From positions 5,175,800 through 5,239,799 of the forward strand of contig JAQFVV010000018.1 in NCBI GenBank assembly GCA_028023455.1: a DNA stretch of 64,000 nt, in the 5' to 3' direction. A program made the position numbers and the translations under genes. Of this stretch, positions 60,101 to 62,890 are shown piece by piece. This stretch comes from Epiperipatus broadwayi. Lineage: Eukaryota; Onychophora; Udeonychophora; Euonychophora; Peripatidae. Position 1 is the stretch's first letter, and each line of letters starts with the position of its first letter. The notes beneath the pieces are model-generated. The model worked only from the letters and a program-made list of their open reading frames with translations, was not told the DNA's origin and did no database searches.

Positions 60101-61238
60101 TCCATGGCCATTATTATAAGACTTGTGATTCACACTAAAAATAAAATAGAATAATAATTTTCATATTGTTTCATGCAAGAGTAAAAGAACAATAAAGTAG
60201 GACAAAGTGATACCTAAAATATCAAATAAGATGAGACAGTTTGACAATATCTTACATGATTGTACTTCCTAGATAGTAGCTAAATTTCTTCCTAGTGTTA
60301 TTCATCTATGTGAAATAAATAAATTAATAAACAAAGTATATTTGATTCCATTAATAGTGTTCACTTGCTTCTGAAGAAAAGATTAGATTTACTTCAGTTC
60401 AACAATAACTAGCTAAGTAATGCTTTCAACCTAGAAGGTCTTATTCATAGTTCAAACTTATTAGCCAAAGTTTGAATACTATGAATATGACCTTCTAGAT
60501 TGAAAGCATTGTTCAACTAGTTATTATTAAACTGAAATAAATTTAACCTTTTCTTCAGAAGTGAATGAATGATATTAATAGAATTACATAGTCAAAGAAA
60601 AGAAGTAAATCTTTATAGAGTTACAAAATGTATTTAAACAATAAATAGTCATTCTAGCAAAGATTCTTTCTAAACTTAGTTTGCAGAAGCTATCTGTTGT
60701 ATTTCATCAATGATATTTATTTGATAGGAAGACAACGTGAAAACTATTGATAATCATGTTTGCAGCTAATTAATTTATTGCAATCTTATGTAAACATGCA
60801 GTCATTATGTTTTAATAGTTAATCCGTATATGTAAATTTCTAATTATTAATTGTAAACTTACATAAACTTATTTTAATGTGAATATATTGTGTGTATAAA
60901 TTTTTATCCATATTTAAAATATATTTTTTTATGATAAAGAAAAAATATAACCAAATGAAAATTAAATTTCAATTACTATTCATGATGTTTTTAATATCTT
61001 TAGTGAAATCTAAAATTTTTAAATTCTTTAAAAATATGTATTCTTAAAATCAGTTTTAAGTAATTTGTTTTATTTTTACTGTTACTTTAATTGCAGTTGA
61101 TTCATACAACTTTCTGGACAAGATATGATTCAGAAGTCATTAATGAAGATGTTGATATGACTAATGTAAAGAATGAAAACAAAGAAGGATATATTCCAAA
61201 TGGAAATATCACTGAACAAGCAACATCAGTACAACAAG
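6720..61238 (+). CDS. SLC5-family sodium:solute symporter gene, myo-inositol type (partial, spliced span)
   Basis: Overall span of the eight exons listed separately. The joined product matches the SLC5 family along its length: TM2-3 region, the MPEY-like loop, the VQR..AAK.LSHA segment, the cysteine-rich extracellular loop, the [11 protein letters not shown] helix and the WKR.NEQGAFWG block. The wording of the cysteine loop, the NEQGAF segment and the TTFW..YD tail is closest to the sodium/myo-inositol cotransporters SLC5A3 and SLC5A11. Such proteins sit in the plasma membrane and import polyols with Na+. Splice phases agree at every junction seen. Introns reach 17.6 kb (21568-39209) and are packed with transposons. 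The N-terminal ~100 residues, about 150 core residues between 7152 and 20358, and the last transmembrane helix are not in the visible sequence. Substrate is inferred from similarity only. Confidence 0.9.
7048..7152 (+). CDS. SLC5 symporter exon ([20 protein letters not shown])
   Basis: This 105-nt exon is phase 0 at both ends, between a TTTGAAG acceptor and a GTAAGT donor. It encodes 35 residues beginning ASTLPEF and ending [21 protein letters not shown] and [10 protein letters not shown] are hallmarks of vertebrate SLC5 proteins, and the donor falls exactly after KIS as I recall for SGLT genes. The following residues (normally ADIFSGA, the core sugar and Na+ helices up to WYWC.DQ) are not found downstream before 20358. 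Confidence 0.93.
7926..10769 (+). repeat. LTR copy A (about 2.84 kb)
   Basis: Colinear with 10822-13607 at high identity. The shared region starts at T(A/G)TCTAATCA and ends at ACC(A/G)GTACA, so copy B has intact TG..CA ends; copy A starts TA. Inside are a TATA box (TATAAAAG, 8517-8524), and downstream of it three CAGTTTTTAG-like repeats where a transcript leader would begin. The 3' end is followed 19 bp later by a tRNA-Lys primer-binding site, which gives the plus orientation. Open frames at 7835-8041 and 9466-9663 are not conserved in copy B and are not genes. The flanking 5 bp do not match those beyond copy B. Confidence 0.75.
8517..8524 (+). promoter_or_regulatory. TATA box of LTR copy A
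   Basis: TATAAAAG in a less AT-biased context, followed after about 40 bp by the repeated CAGTTTTTAG leader sequence. The same element is conserved in copy B at 11406-11413. This fits an RNA polymerase II promoter inside an LTR. It is a sequence match only. Confidence 0.45.
10770..10821 (+). mobile_element. 52-bp interior of LTR pair with tRNA-Lys primer-binding site
   Basis: Between the two LTRs lies a CTGGATTTTTTTCCAG mini-hairpin, then TGGCACCCAATGTGGGGC at 10789-10806. The standard complement of the 3' end of metazoan tRNA-Lys is TGGCGCCCAACGTGGGGC. The two mismatches are both CpG sites turned to CA and TG. No gag, pol or polypurine tract is left. The structure is either a deletion product, two elements recombined, or a non-autonomous element with a minimal interior. 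Confidence 0.65.
10822..13607 (+). repeat. LTR copy B (about 2.79 kb)
   Basis: Second copy of the long repeat, beginning TGTCTAATCA and ending CCGGTACA. It has the same TATA box (11406-11413) and leader repeats. It lacks about 65 bp present in copy A near 9218-9284. Many differences between the copies are CG against TG or CA, for example near 9130, 9575, 9695 and 10690 of copy A and their counterparts, which indicates decay of methylated CpG. No protein-coding sequence is present between or inside the LTRs. Confidence 0.75.
13608..14485. other. Intronic AT-rich stretch, nothing recognised
   Basis: I looked for the missing symporter exons and for transposon motifs and saw none. The frame at 14224-14433 encodes a leucine-rich hydrophobic peptide. 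It does not resemble any SLC5 segment and has no acceptor/donor arrangement that would join it in phase. Confidence 0.5.
14494..14830. mobile_element. Non-autonomous hAT element with 8-bp target duplication
   Basis: The left end CAGGGGTCCCCAACC and the right end (reverse complement TGGCGGTCCCCAACC) form terminal inverted repeats of the hAT superfamily. CAGGGGTCCCCAA starts are widespread in animal hAT elements. The flanking octamers TATTAGGG (14486-14493) and TCTTAGGG (14831-14838) match at 7 of 8 positions, the expected hAT duplication length. The 337-bp body carries GC-rich subterminal blocks (GCCCGTGGGCACCATGGCGCCC) around an AT-rich core and has no open frame, so it depends on a transposase made elsewhere. 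Confidence 0.85.
15201..15700. other. Assembly gap of 500 N
   Basis: Exactly 500 unknown bases, the usual placeholder for a gap of unknown size between joined contigs. It falls in the symporter intron from which core exons are missing. It also splits a Penelope-like element whose 3' end resumes at about 15843. The open frames called across it are artefacts. Confidence 0.99.
15843..16110 (+). mobile_element. 3' end of a Penelope-like element (family 1)
   Basis: From CATTTTGATAAACCTCATATTGTG to a stop at 15960 this encodes [28 protein letters not shown], nearly the same C-terminus as the Penelope-like ORF ending at 57820. The non-coding part after the stop is also shared: AATGGCGGTTG, GTCGAAATAT, AATAATACATGG and CATATAACCGTGAAAACATTA. 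It carries three extra codons relative to the other copy. The rest of the element is truncated or lies in the adjacent gap. Confidence 0.8.
15962..16002 (+). ncRNA. Hammerhead-ribozyme-like motif in Penelope 3' end
   Basis: TTGATAATGGCGGTT..GTCGAAATATTGG corresponds to the CTGANGA - stem II - GAAA arrangement that minimal hammerhead ribozymes show in Penelope-like elements. Here the first core box is degenerate (TTGATAA) and stem II (ATGGC) has lost its partner, so activity is unlikely. Compare the better-paired copy at 57822-57860. Confidence 0.35.
16161..17216. other. Intronic AT-rich stretch, nothing recognised
   Basis: No exon, transposon motif or long repeat seen. A search for the missing SLC5 core exons (conserved G-G-L-A-A-V-I-Y-T-D, W-Y-W-C segments) found nothing. 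Confidence 0.5.
17288..17324 (-). ncRNA. Hammerhead-like hairpin in left palindrome arm
   Basis: Reverse complement of the motif at 18517-18553: TTTGAAAAGGGCAAA, an A/T loop, then TTTGCCGAAAAAGGC. The stem GGCAAA/TTTGCC takes the place of hammerhead stem II, flanked by TTGAAAA (for CTGANGA) and GAAA. The core is imperfect. Confidence 0.4.
17562..17882 (-). pseudogene. GIY-YIG endonuclease domain of Penelope-like element (5' truncated)
   Basis: A 106-residue frame starting [18 protein letters not shown] with ..SERAKEH, H-Y..TGH and a YETNYIM..K segment. This is the order of the GIY-YIG nuclease at the C-terminus of Penelope-like reverse transcriptases: a GVYKI-like first motif, C..C, a Y-x-G second motif, R..EH, and a late glutamate. 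The catalytic tyrosines, the arginine of ERA and E82 region look intact. The reverse transcriptase half is missing, so the element cannot move by itself. The sequence is identical to the plus-strand copy at 17957-18277. Confidence 0.8.
17957..18277 (+). pseudogene. GIY-YIG endonuclease domain of Penelope-like element (5' truncated)
   Basis: Plus-strand twin of 17562-17882 with the same 106 residues, including VYYGQT and ERAKEH. The frame is open upstream to the inner edge of the arm ([10 protein letters not shown] precedes the methionine), so the methionine is internal to the original protein. A transcript of either arm that reads through would fold into a ~700-bp RNA hairpin. Confidence 0.8.
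18517..18553 (+). ncRNA. Hammerhead-like hairpin in right palindrome arm
   Basis: TTGAAAA, stem GGCAAA/TTTGCC, then GAAA, in the order of a minimal hammerhead ribozyme as described for Penelope-like element terminal repeats. The first box departs from CTGANGA at the first base and at G6, so self-cleavage is uncertain. The same TTGAAAA departure is seen in family 1 at 57823-57829, which suggests a shared variant and not random decay. Confidence 0.4.
18625..19267. other. Intronic AT-rich stretch, nothing recognised
   Basis: Plain AT-rich sequence with homopolymers. No exon, repeat copy or motif seen. Confidence 0.5.
19268..19586. mobile_element. Fold-back element candidate
   Basis: Two nested inverted repeats share one centre near 19460. 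The outer pair is AAGTATTTGAAACGCCCCATAA at 19270 with TTATAGGGCATTTCAAATATTTT near 19558. The inner pair is AAATTTTAGCAACT..ATTGAAAA at 19407 with TTTTCAATAAAGTTGCTAAAATT at 19491. The middle parts differ because the left arm holds a tRNA-like, T-tracted segment that the right arm lacks. No target duplication could be fixed, so the boundaries are approximate. Confidence 0.5.
19299..19412 (-). repeat. tRNA-Leu-like SINE or tRNA pseudogene with A-tail
   Basis: Read on the minus strand, TTGCCGAGAGG (19393-19403) resembles the pol III A box of leucine/serine tRNAs (TGGCCGAGNGG), and GAGTTCGCCTCC (19333-19344) resembles a B box (GGTTCGANTCC). A run of 14 A follows (T14 at 19299-19312 on the plus strand). 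Box order, spacing and A-tail fit a retroposed tRNA-derived sequence. The cloverleaf is too damaged for a working tRNA. Confidence 0.45.
19587..20357. other. Intronic stretch, nothing recognised
   Basis: AT-rich intron sequence directly upstream of the VQR exon; no further coding exon seen. Confidence 0.5.
20358..20493 (+). CDS. SLC5 symporter exon ([19 protein letters not shown])
   Basis: This 136-nt exon starts in phase 0 after TTTTCAG and ends in phase 1 before GTAAGC. It begins [18 protein letters not shown] and ends with [21 protein letters not shown] and MPGMISRIL are near-invariant in SLC5A1-A4 and A9-A11. The two leading methionines are internal residues equivalent to V-I in VIVQR, not a start codon: the exon begins immediately after a splice acceptor. 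The preceding core exons are missing, so this is the first exon after the break. Confidence 0.95.
20707..20814 (+). CDS. SLC5 symporter exon (cysteine-rich extracellular loop)
   Basis: This 108-nt exon (phase 1 to 1) lies between a GTGTATAG acceptor and a GTAAGA donor. It encodes the loop with four cysteines (C.DP..C..VCG....C), followed by [15 protein letters not shown]. The SNIAYPRLV wording matches SLC5A3/A11 better than the NIAYP.LVV.LMP of glucose transporters. The cysteines probably form extracellular disulfides, as known for the family. Confidence 0.95.
   Translation: MKLHVLILIFVVKFVVILQAVAILLIPDLCLVFFL
20945..21127. mobile_element. Fold-back MITE-like element (family FB1)
   Basis: Imperfect palindrome of about 183 bp. 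GAGAAAGATTAAACAATTATAAC at the left pairs with GTTACAATTGTTTAATCTTTCC at the right; the arms meet at AGGTAAG/CTTACCT around an 8-bp loop near 21035. It lies in the intron between two symporter exons. Words in the arms (AGATTAAA, CTGCTTTCAACTAG, TATTCATAG) are shared in order with the palindrome at 60344-60585, so the two form a family. Confidence 0.6.
21417..21567 (+). CDS. SLC5 symporter exon ([24 protein letters not shown])
   Basis: This 151-nt exon begins in phase 1 after TTAAAAG and leaves two bases (AG) before GTAAAG. It encodes [18 protein letters not shown], the SSIFNS.ST helix and [21 protein letters not shown]. In the LeuT-fold symporters the serine-rich helix SSIFNS.ST contributes to the conserved second sodium site, and the serines are retained here. 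ALMSDL rather than SLMSSL is characteristic of the myo-inositol branch. A minus-strand open frame at 21406-21594 is only its shadow. Confidence 0.96.
21568..23299. other. First part of a 17.6-kb intron, nothing recognised
   Basis: AT-rich sequence with poly-T and a short (AT)n at about 22598. No transposon motif that I can name before 23300. A pyrimidine-rich block at 22090-22190 (CTCTTTTCCTCTTTTCTCTTTG) is low complexity only. Confidence 0.45.
23300..24500 (-). pseudogene. RTE-like LINE reverse transcriptase relic
   Basis: The minus-strand frame 23713-23952 contains ..[25 protein letters not shown] and LYFSDDVIN. This matches the RTE-type stretch LFT..LE..F..L.WE.KGI.INGK.L.HLRFADDIV, with F-A-D-D changed to F-S-D-D. 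Further upstream on the same strand, about 24070-24100, F-G-F-I-D-Y-E-M stands where RTE elements have LAFIDYEKAFD. Downstream, near 23200-23470, short frames recall the C-terminal region. Many stops and frameshifts, so it is an old dead copy inserted antisense to the host gene. Confidence 0.6.
24501..26480. other. Intronic stretch, unassigned
   Basis: AT-rich, with pyrimidine-biased segments at 25140-25900 that may be further antisense LINE decay, but no motif is clear. Frames at 24708-24932 and 25721-25903 are not recognised. Confidence 0.4.
26483..26730. repeat. Perfect 124-bp tandem duplication
   Basis: Two adjacent copies (26483-26606 and 26607-26730) starting TTGTAACATTGAATATGTTG and ending GGGGGAGAGAGTTAGTTG appear identical. 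An error-free duplication in such unstable AT-rich sequence must be recent or an assembly duplication. Confidence 0.9.
27084..27153. repeat. (AT)n microsatellite, ~70 bp
   Basis: Uninterrupted AT dinucleotide run that ends exactly where the long repeat beginning TGTAATGGCACAAAATAAGAG starts. Confidence 0.95.
27154..29400 (+). repeat. Long unclassified repeat R2, copy 1 (possible solo LTR)
   Basis: About 2.2 kb colinear with 47690-50120. Shared words in order include TGTAATGG, CAATAGTCAATG-like, GCAATCATCTG, GATACTGATACATG, CCAGAGAACTATC, TTTAAATAG.TTTACT, CACACACTGC, TAACTGGAGGAATAAAGAC and AACAAA.TATAAATATTCA. There is no coding capacity. A TATAAAAAGC box (27527) and AATAAA signals are present. 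The length, start with TG and lack of genes suggest a long LTR, but no target duplication or matching PBS is visible, so the class is open. The strand is given by the TATA box only. Confidence 0.6.
29401..30314. other. Intronic stretch between repeat R2 and the hAT element
   Basis: AT-rich with an (AT)n at about 29688. A purine-rich patch at 29500-29640 encodes lysine/glutamate-rich frames reminiscent of LINE tails, but nothing specific. No gene. Confidence 0.4.
31030..31852 (+). pseudogene. LINE AP endonuclease domain (broken)
   Basis: Starts near 31030 ([13 protein letters not shown]) and runs through frames 31303-31569 and 31526-31852. Motifs: LAVV.THL at about 31100, where the catalytic glutamate of ETHL reads as arginine; VIGDINGHI at 31425-31451; IDYVF at 31589; and SDHN at 31675, the catalytic Asp-His pair. 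A stop after 31030 and a frameshift near 31560 disable it. The enzyme would nick target DNA for target-primed reverse transcription. Confidence 0.75.
31871..33345 (+). pseudogene. LINE reverse transcriptase domain (broken)
   Basis: Frame 31871-32686 gives a basic coiled N-terminal part ([14 protein letters not shown]), a [10 protein letters not shown] segment and then [21 protein letters not shown], the RT fingers motif. Frame 32768-33148 gives [14 protein letters not shown] (motif A with catalytic Asp) and [12 protein letters not shown] (motif B). Motif C, FADD, is at 33091-33102 but out of frame by one base because of a ten-T run (33084-33093). The frame then continues 33109-33345 with ..GIKFSEEKS.. 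and YSYLGI. Stops near 32685 and 32760 also break it. Confidence 0.85.
33762..34291 (+). pseudogene. LINE C-terminal region with zinc finger
   Basis: Two frames, 33762-33998 and 34040-34291. The second has [18 protein letters not shown], the CxxC...H....C finger found at the end of many LINE ORF2 proteins, followed by an [12 protein letters not shown] tail. A stop at 33998 separates the halves. Confidence 0.75.
34790..36590 (+). pseudogene. hAT transposase relic (ZBED/SCAND3-like group)
   Basis: Reading across frames, 34830 gives a [10 protein letters not shown] start, followed by remains of a zinc finger with HYEASHP near 34950. Frame 35494-35754 has [21 protein letters not shown] and ..[12 protein letters not shown]..., the catalytic-core segment with its Asp-Gly and Cys..His. 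Frame 35814-36020 has [26 protein letters not shown]. At 36460-36580, [13 protein letters not shown] and [10 protein letters not shown] represent the C-terminal dimerisation domain. Stops occur every few dozen codons, so it is inactive. Confidence 0.8.
36900..39209. other. End of 17.6-kb intron; one short tandem duplication
   Basis: AT-rich without recognisable genes. A 54-bp unit (AGATATGCACTTCTGTGTTC...AATTAGTTT) is repeated twice in tandem at 37755-37862, apparently identical. (AT)n runs occur at about 37783, 37837, 39077 and 39156. A polypyrimidine tract precedes the exon at 39210. Confidence 0.6.
39210..39378 (+). CDS. SLC5 symporter exon ([26 protein letters not shown])
   Basis: This 169-nt exon follows TTTCCGCAG. 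Its first base completes the AGA codon started in the previous exon, and it ends after CAA before GTAATT. It encodes a transmembrane helix ([17 protein letters not shown]), [20 protein letters not shown] and [12 protein letters not shown]. The MQGG and WKRCNEQ wording is very close to SLC5A3. It sits 17.6 kb from the previous exon. With the next exon it completes the sodium:solute symporter signature (A-I-x3-R-x4-G-A-x2-G...). Confidence 0.96.
39379..40678. other. Intronic AT-rich stretch, nothing recognised
   Basis: No exon, motif or repeat copy seen. Confidence 0.45.
40679..41207. repeat. Palindrome of two tRNA-derived SINE-like units
   Basis: Arms of about 250 bp mirror each other: GATGTGATAATATGCTGGA..., TTAAATGTTGAATGTCTAGAAAATTTTAAAC on the left against the reverse order on the right (GTTTAAAATTTTCTAGATATTCAACATTTAA). 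At the centre TAACCAACTG (40915) pairs with CAGTTGGTTA (40932). Read outward on each strand, CAGTTGGTTA.A.CATTGCCT and AAGTTT(A/G)A(T/C)TCC resemble pol III A and B boxes of tRNA genes. Some 10-20% of positions differ, so this is an old inverted duplication. Confidence 0.6.
41354..41470. repeat. Tandem duplication with (AT)n
   Basis: The unit TATATATATACCCATTTACACACATACATGTGTATATCAATAAAAAT occurs twice in tandem (about 41360-41410 and 41415-41470), immediately left of the Penelope palindrome. Confidence 0.8.
41591..42260 (-). pseudogene. Penelope-like GIY-YIG domain relic, left arm
   Basis: Minus-strand frame 41591-41785 reads ..[37 protein letters not shown].., the standard C-terminal part of the Penelope GIY-YIG nuclease (VKIL..ER...KR..EA..I, with the catalytic glutamate in EA). 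Upstream on the strand (about 41800-41930) broken frames give [15 protein letters not shown], the YIG and R..KE.H motifs. Stops and shifts throughout. Confidence 0.7.
42285..42495 (+). pseudogene. Penelope-like GIY-YIG C-terminus, right arm
   Basis: Plus-strand copy: [29 protein letters not shown], then after an A9 run that shifts the frame, [28 protein letters not shown] and a stop. Differences from the left arm are spread over the sequence, so the pair has been separate for a long time. Confidence 0.7.
42640..46290. other. Unassigned, CpG-containing block; possible LTR-element relic
   Basis: This part of the 11-kb intron contains stretches (42680-43050, 43200-43480, 44320-45060) with more C and more CpG than the surroundings, starting after an (AT)n at 42664. 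A TATATAAAG box lies at 44779 in a promoter-like context. Two similar words, GGACCCAAGAAAGTATTGCA (43740) and GGATCCAAGAAAACAATACA (45762), lie about 2 kb apart. No coding frame, PBS or TG..CA ends could be assigned, so LTR origin is only a possibility. Confidence 0.3.
46291..47240. other. Intronic AT-rich stretch, nothing recognised
   Basis: Short frames (46293-46496) have no domain. No repeat copy identified. Confidence 0.45.
47248..47350. repeat. Tandem (AT)n-bearing duplication
   Basis: AATAACACTAGGTTACA followed by an (AT)n run occurs twice, about 55 bp apart. The isoleucine/tyrosine-repeat open frame (47246-47494) that crosses it is an artefact of the AT repeat. Confidence 0.85.
47690..50120 (+). 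repeat. Long unclassified repeat R2, copy 2
   Basis: Colinear with 27154-29400 over its whole length, more diverged and with additional indels. Conserved landmarks are TTGTAATGG at 47708, GATACTGATACATGG at 48068, CCAGAGAACTATC at 48202, TAGCTGGAGGAATAAAGACC at 48434 and AACAAATTATAAATATTCAC at 50057. No open frame is shared between the copies, so the repeat is non-coding. It ends about 300 bp before a symporter exon. Confidence 0.6.
50432..50647 (+). CDS. SLC5 symporter exon ([19 protein letters not shown])
   Basis: This 216-nt exon (72 codons, phase 0-0) lies between a TTTATAG acceptor and a GTAAGT donor. It starts [21 protein letters not shown], has a short loop with [11 protein letters not shown], then a hydrophobic helix, and ends MTKPPSEKM. 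The ..P.C.Q.D.RP.. loop is a feature of SLC5A3/A11 and not of SGLT1, supporting the inositol-transporter assignment. The open frame runs on past the donor to 50698, but those residues are intronic. Confidence 0.96.
50930..54330 (+). mobile_element. Older copy of the AP-endonuclease LINE (degenerate)
   Basis: Purine-rich sense strand colinear in content with the LINE at 30800-34400. Near 51770 it reads YRW.IKSE; 52300-52400 gives [22 protein letters not shown], matching the W....[24 protein letters not shown] segment. 52560-52600 gives [16 protein letters not shown] (motif A region), and 52975-53000 gives [12 protein letters not shown]. The FADD motif is not preserved. Stops are frequent. It lies sense to the host gene, starting about 280 bp after an exon. 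Confidence 0.7.
54490..55130. repeat. Tandem pair of the unclassified dispersed repeat
   Basis: GATAAACCAAGAGCA.CTCC, AGC.CCATCTA and AGTTTGAGTAA at about 54512 recur at about 54870, followed by the same order of words to the AACTATATTTTA-like end. The period is about 355 bp. Diverged copies also occur at 4320-4560 and 61730-61910. Confidence 0.6.
55690..56560 (-). pseudogene. LINE C-terminal relic (antisense)
   Basis: Minus strand, about 55900 down to 55740, reads [41 protein letters not shown]. This matches the LNR.RTG.G.....HKWGL..SP.C.CG..QTMNHIV..C ending common at the C-terminus of arthropod LINE ORF2 proteins. Further upstream on the strand, near 56040-56100, [10 protein letters not shown] recalls LAGIAPP.IRR. 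No intact frame. Confidence 0.65.
56732..56758. repeat. (GT)n microsatellite
   Basis: About 13 GT units directly following a short (AT)n, in the 10-kb intron before the last visible exon. Confidence 0.95.
57030..57158. repeat. (AT)n microsatellite, ~130 bp
   Basis: Long AT dinucleotide tract with a few interruptions. A Penelope-like fragment begins immediately after it. The I/Y-repeat open frames on both strands here are artefacts. Confidence 0.95.
57317..57820 (+). pseudogene. GIY-YIG endonuclease of Penelope-like element, family 1
   Basis: A 167-residue frame. [20 protein letters not shown] gives the GIY-like and YIG-like motifs with the C..C pair, VRIKEH gives the conserved arginine and histidine, SHYLETGH follows, and [10 protein letters not shown] lies where the catalytic glutamate region is expected. 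A long C-terminal extension ends in SFKS. The upstream linker is frameshifted, so the listed methionine is internal. In intact elements this nuclease nicks target DNA for reverse transcription. Confidence 0.85.
57822..57860 (+). ncRNA. Hammerhead-ribozyme-like motif after the Penelope ORF
   Basis: Starting two bases after the stop codon: CTTGAAA, stem II ATGGC/GCCAT with a GGTT loop (57829-57842), then CGTCGAAATATCGG. The order of boxes and the perfect stem fit the minimal hammerhead ribozymes reported in Penelope-like elements, which usually read CTGANGA and GAAA. Here one base is inserted or changed in the first box. Confidence 0.5.
58165..58570 (-). pseudogene. Penelope-like GIY-YIG relic (family 2-like)
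   Basis: The minus-strand frame 58165-58449 reads [60 protein letters not shown]. Just upstream, [14 protein letters not shown] (about 58490-58450) supplies the CxC and YIG motif. The wording is closest to the pair at 41591-42495. It lies tail-to-tail with the family 1 copy at 57160-57960, with about 200 bp between their 3' sides. (AT)n at about 58585 flanks its 5' side. Confidence 0.75.
58620..58900. other. Intronic AT-rich stretch
   Basis: Nothing recognised. Confidence 0.4.
58980..59190 (-). pseudogene. LINE (endonuclease-reverse transcriptase) 3' relic, antisense
   Basis: Minus strand, from about 59185 to 59000, reads HEIWSLGN..., then [19 protein letters not shown]. This corresponds to the YGCETWTL.....LR..FEM.C.RR.LRISWVER.TNEEVL.R ending common in invertebrate LINE ORFs. 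Frameshifted and short. Confidence 0.55.
59200..60340. other. Intronic AT-rich stretch, nothing recognised
   Basis: No motif seen. Confidence 0.45.
60344..60585. mobile_element. Fold-back MITE-like element (family FB1)
   Basis: About 240-bp palindrome: GATTCCATTAATAGTGTTCACTTG... on the left mirrors ..CAGAAGTGAATGAATGATATTAATAGAATT on the right. Arms of about 115 bp meet at TTCAAACTT/AAGTTTGAA around a short loop near 60467. Shares ordered words with the palindrome at 20945-21127. No clear target duplication, as AT-rich flanks make it ambiguous. Confidence 0.65.
61097..61238 (+). CDS. SLC5 symporter exon (cytoplasmic tail: HTTFWTRYD..)
   Basis: This 142-nt exon follows TTTAATTGCAG and ends in phase 1 before GTAGTA. 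It begins [14 protein letters not shown], equivalent to the TTTFWSK/LTWFTRHDP start of the long cytoplasmic region in SLC5A3/A11, and continues as an acidic, poorly conserved tail ending SVQQ. If the GTAGTA donor is not used, the frame reads through for eleven more residues to a stop at 61273 and would give a protein lacking the last transmembrane helix. I prefer splicing to an exon beyond 64000, because no final helix is seen in 61239-64000. Confidence 0.85.
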
Positions 61239-61729
61239 GTAGTAAAGTTTTATATCATTTTGTAAATATATAACCATGCCCCCCTCCCAGAAATATATAC
61301 TTATAATTTGTAAACTTTTATTATTAGAAAAAAATTAAGATGATTTTTAGCTTTTTACAATTGCCAGATTATAATCTTTGCAAGAGTCATAATAAGTTAT
61401 AATTTAACTAAATAACATTTTTAAATTTAATTTTGGAATACATACACAGTAAAAGGAATGAAATAAACATTATACAATAAAGGTCTTAAATTAATGCTGA
61501 ACAACAGTAAACTGAGTGGGTTTTTATCTATTTTGGTATAGTAGCTCTATTCAATTCAATTAATCTTTATAAAAAAATTACATTAAATAATAATTTGATG
61601 AAGAAAAGCAGAAATCACTGAAGAAGAAAGCATAACTATTGGCTACAATAAATTATTGCTTGTTTCAGAAATACATTTAAGAAAAAAACAAATATTTTAA
61701 AAAATTTTATATTGTTCATAAAATAAATT

Positions 61730-61910
61730 TATGCAATGTACAGAAAGTATTCTTCAATCTACTTTAGAGGTATCTAAATATAAGCTTGAATAATCATTGT
61801 TTGCCAGATTGGTTTCTGATTTTTACCTTCATTAATGAAGACTAGGACTCAAAGGTGGAACTTTTACATTCAGCAGCTACCTTTTACTCCTTTATACTAT
61901 TAGAAATAAT
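61730..61910. repeat. Copy of the unclassified dispersed repeat
   Basis: AATCTACTTTAGAGGTATCTA, AAGCTTGAATAATCA, TTTCTGATTTTTAC, GAAGACTAGGACTCAAA and ATTCAGCAGCTACCTTTTA follow the same order as in the tandem pair at 54490-55130, with many substitutions. Confidence 0.45.
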
Positions 61911-62043
61911 ACCCTGTTATTTTAAAAAAATATAATTTATTTGAATAGTTATTTAGATCAGAAAATATTGATTATTAAAGCTTACAGTAGATGACTCTAA
62001 AATAGGATATAGAGTATATTATTATACAGAAAGTATTTATATA

Positions 62044-62627
62044 TATAAGATTTGAAATACAAGCATTTTTATACCTAGAACTTAATTGTAAATATAGGGG
62101 ATTTGAAGTCAGACTTTCAAGAAAACTTCAACTATTCACACTATCTCATATTATTGATGCACATGGCCACACACATGTAGAAAAGATAAATAATTGCCAA
62201 TATACATATTTCATGCAAAAACAGCAATAATCAGTTGATCCAGATTATCATCTCACACACATATATATAACTAGTGCTCAGTTTATATTAGAATAGAAAA
62301 TCTTTATACTTTAATGAACACGCTTCAATCTACTTTAACCTCCAATTCTTCAGCTATCCATACCATTGAAAATCTAATGACAGAATACCCAAATTCCATG
62401 CTGATGCCAATATTGTTATGCCCATGTTGACCTCAAGTCACTCAGACTCCTCATATATCCATTTAAATGCATAGAAGAGGAATGGGCAAAGTGCAGGCTT
62501 AATGTGTAAGATTTGAAATACAGGAATTCTTATACCTGGCACTTAATTATAAATATAAGGGATCTAAATTCAGACTTTCAAGCAACCTTCAACTATTCAC
62601 ACTATCTCATACTACTGATGCATATTG
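62044..62627. repeat. Diverged direct repeat, 460-bp spacing
   Basis: AAGATTTGAAATACA, TATACCT.G.ACTTAATT.TAAATATA.GG and CAGACTTTCAAG.AA.CTTCAACTATTCACACTATCTCATA occur at about 62046-62165 and again at 62506-62627. The second copy abuts the LTR fragment that starts at 62628. Confidence 0.7.
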
Positions 62628-62890
62628 TACTGGTTGAAAATGCATGTCCATCCAACAAGATTTAGAATCTAAGCAAAAGTACCCCAAATCCAATGATGCC
62701 CGAGATACACAGGTCAGGAGCAATCATGAATTCTAACCTATTTGCCCATTCCCCAAATCTATAACACTATGGACAACACCTACAGTGATACTACATAAAT
62801 TAATTATTTCCAGGCCTGGTGCTATATCATTTTGCATGAGAACTCAGCTGATGATGATGATGAGAGATTGGGTGAACCTAAGATATAAGT
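62628..62890 (-). repeat. Diverged fragment of the 2.8-kb LTR, reverse orientation
   Basis: TGTACTGGT..AAAATGCATG, CAACAAGATT.AGAATC.AAGCAAAAGTACC, GAGATACACAGGTC.GGAGCAATC.TGAATTCTAACCTAT and GATGATGATGATGA match, in order, the reverse complement of the 3' end of LTR copies A and B (10530-10769 and 13370-13607). It starts at the element's TGTACYGG terminus and fades out after about 260 bp. Confidence 0.75.

Noticed and set aside
61239-61273. Read-through stop after SVQQ as the true C-terminus
   Set aside because: Possible, but a GT donor lies at the expected place and the family's last helix would be missing; splicing to an exon beyond the window is more likely.
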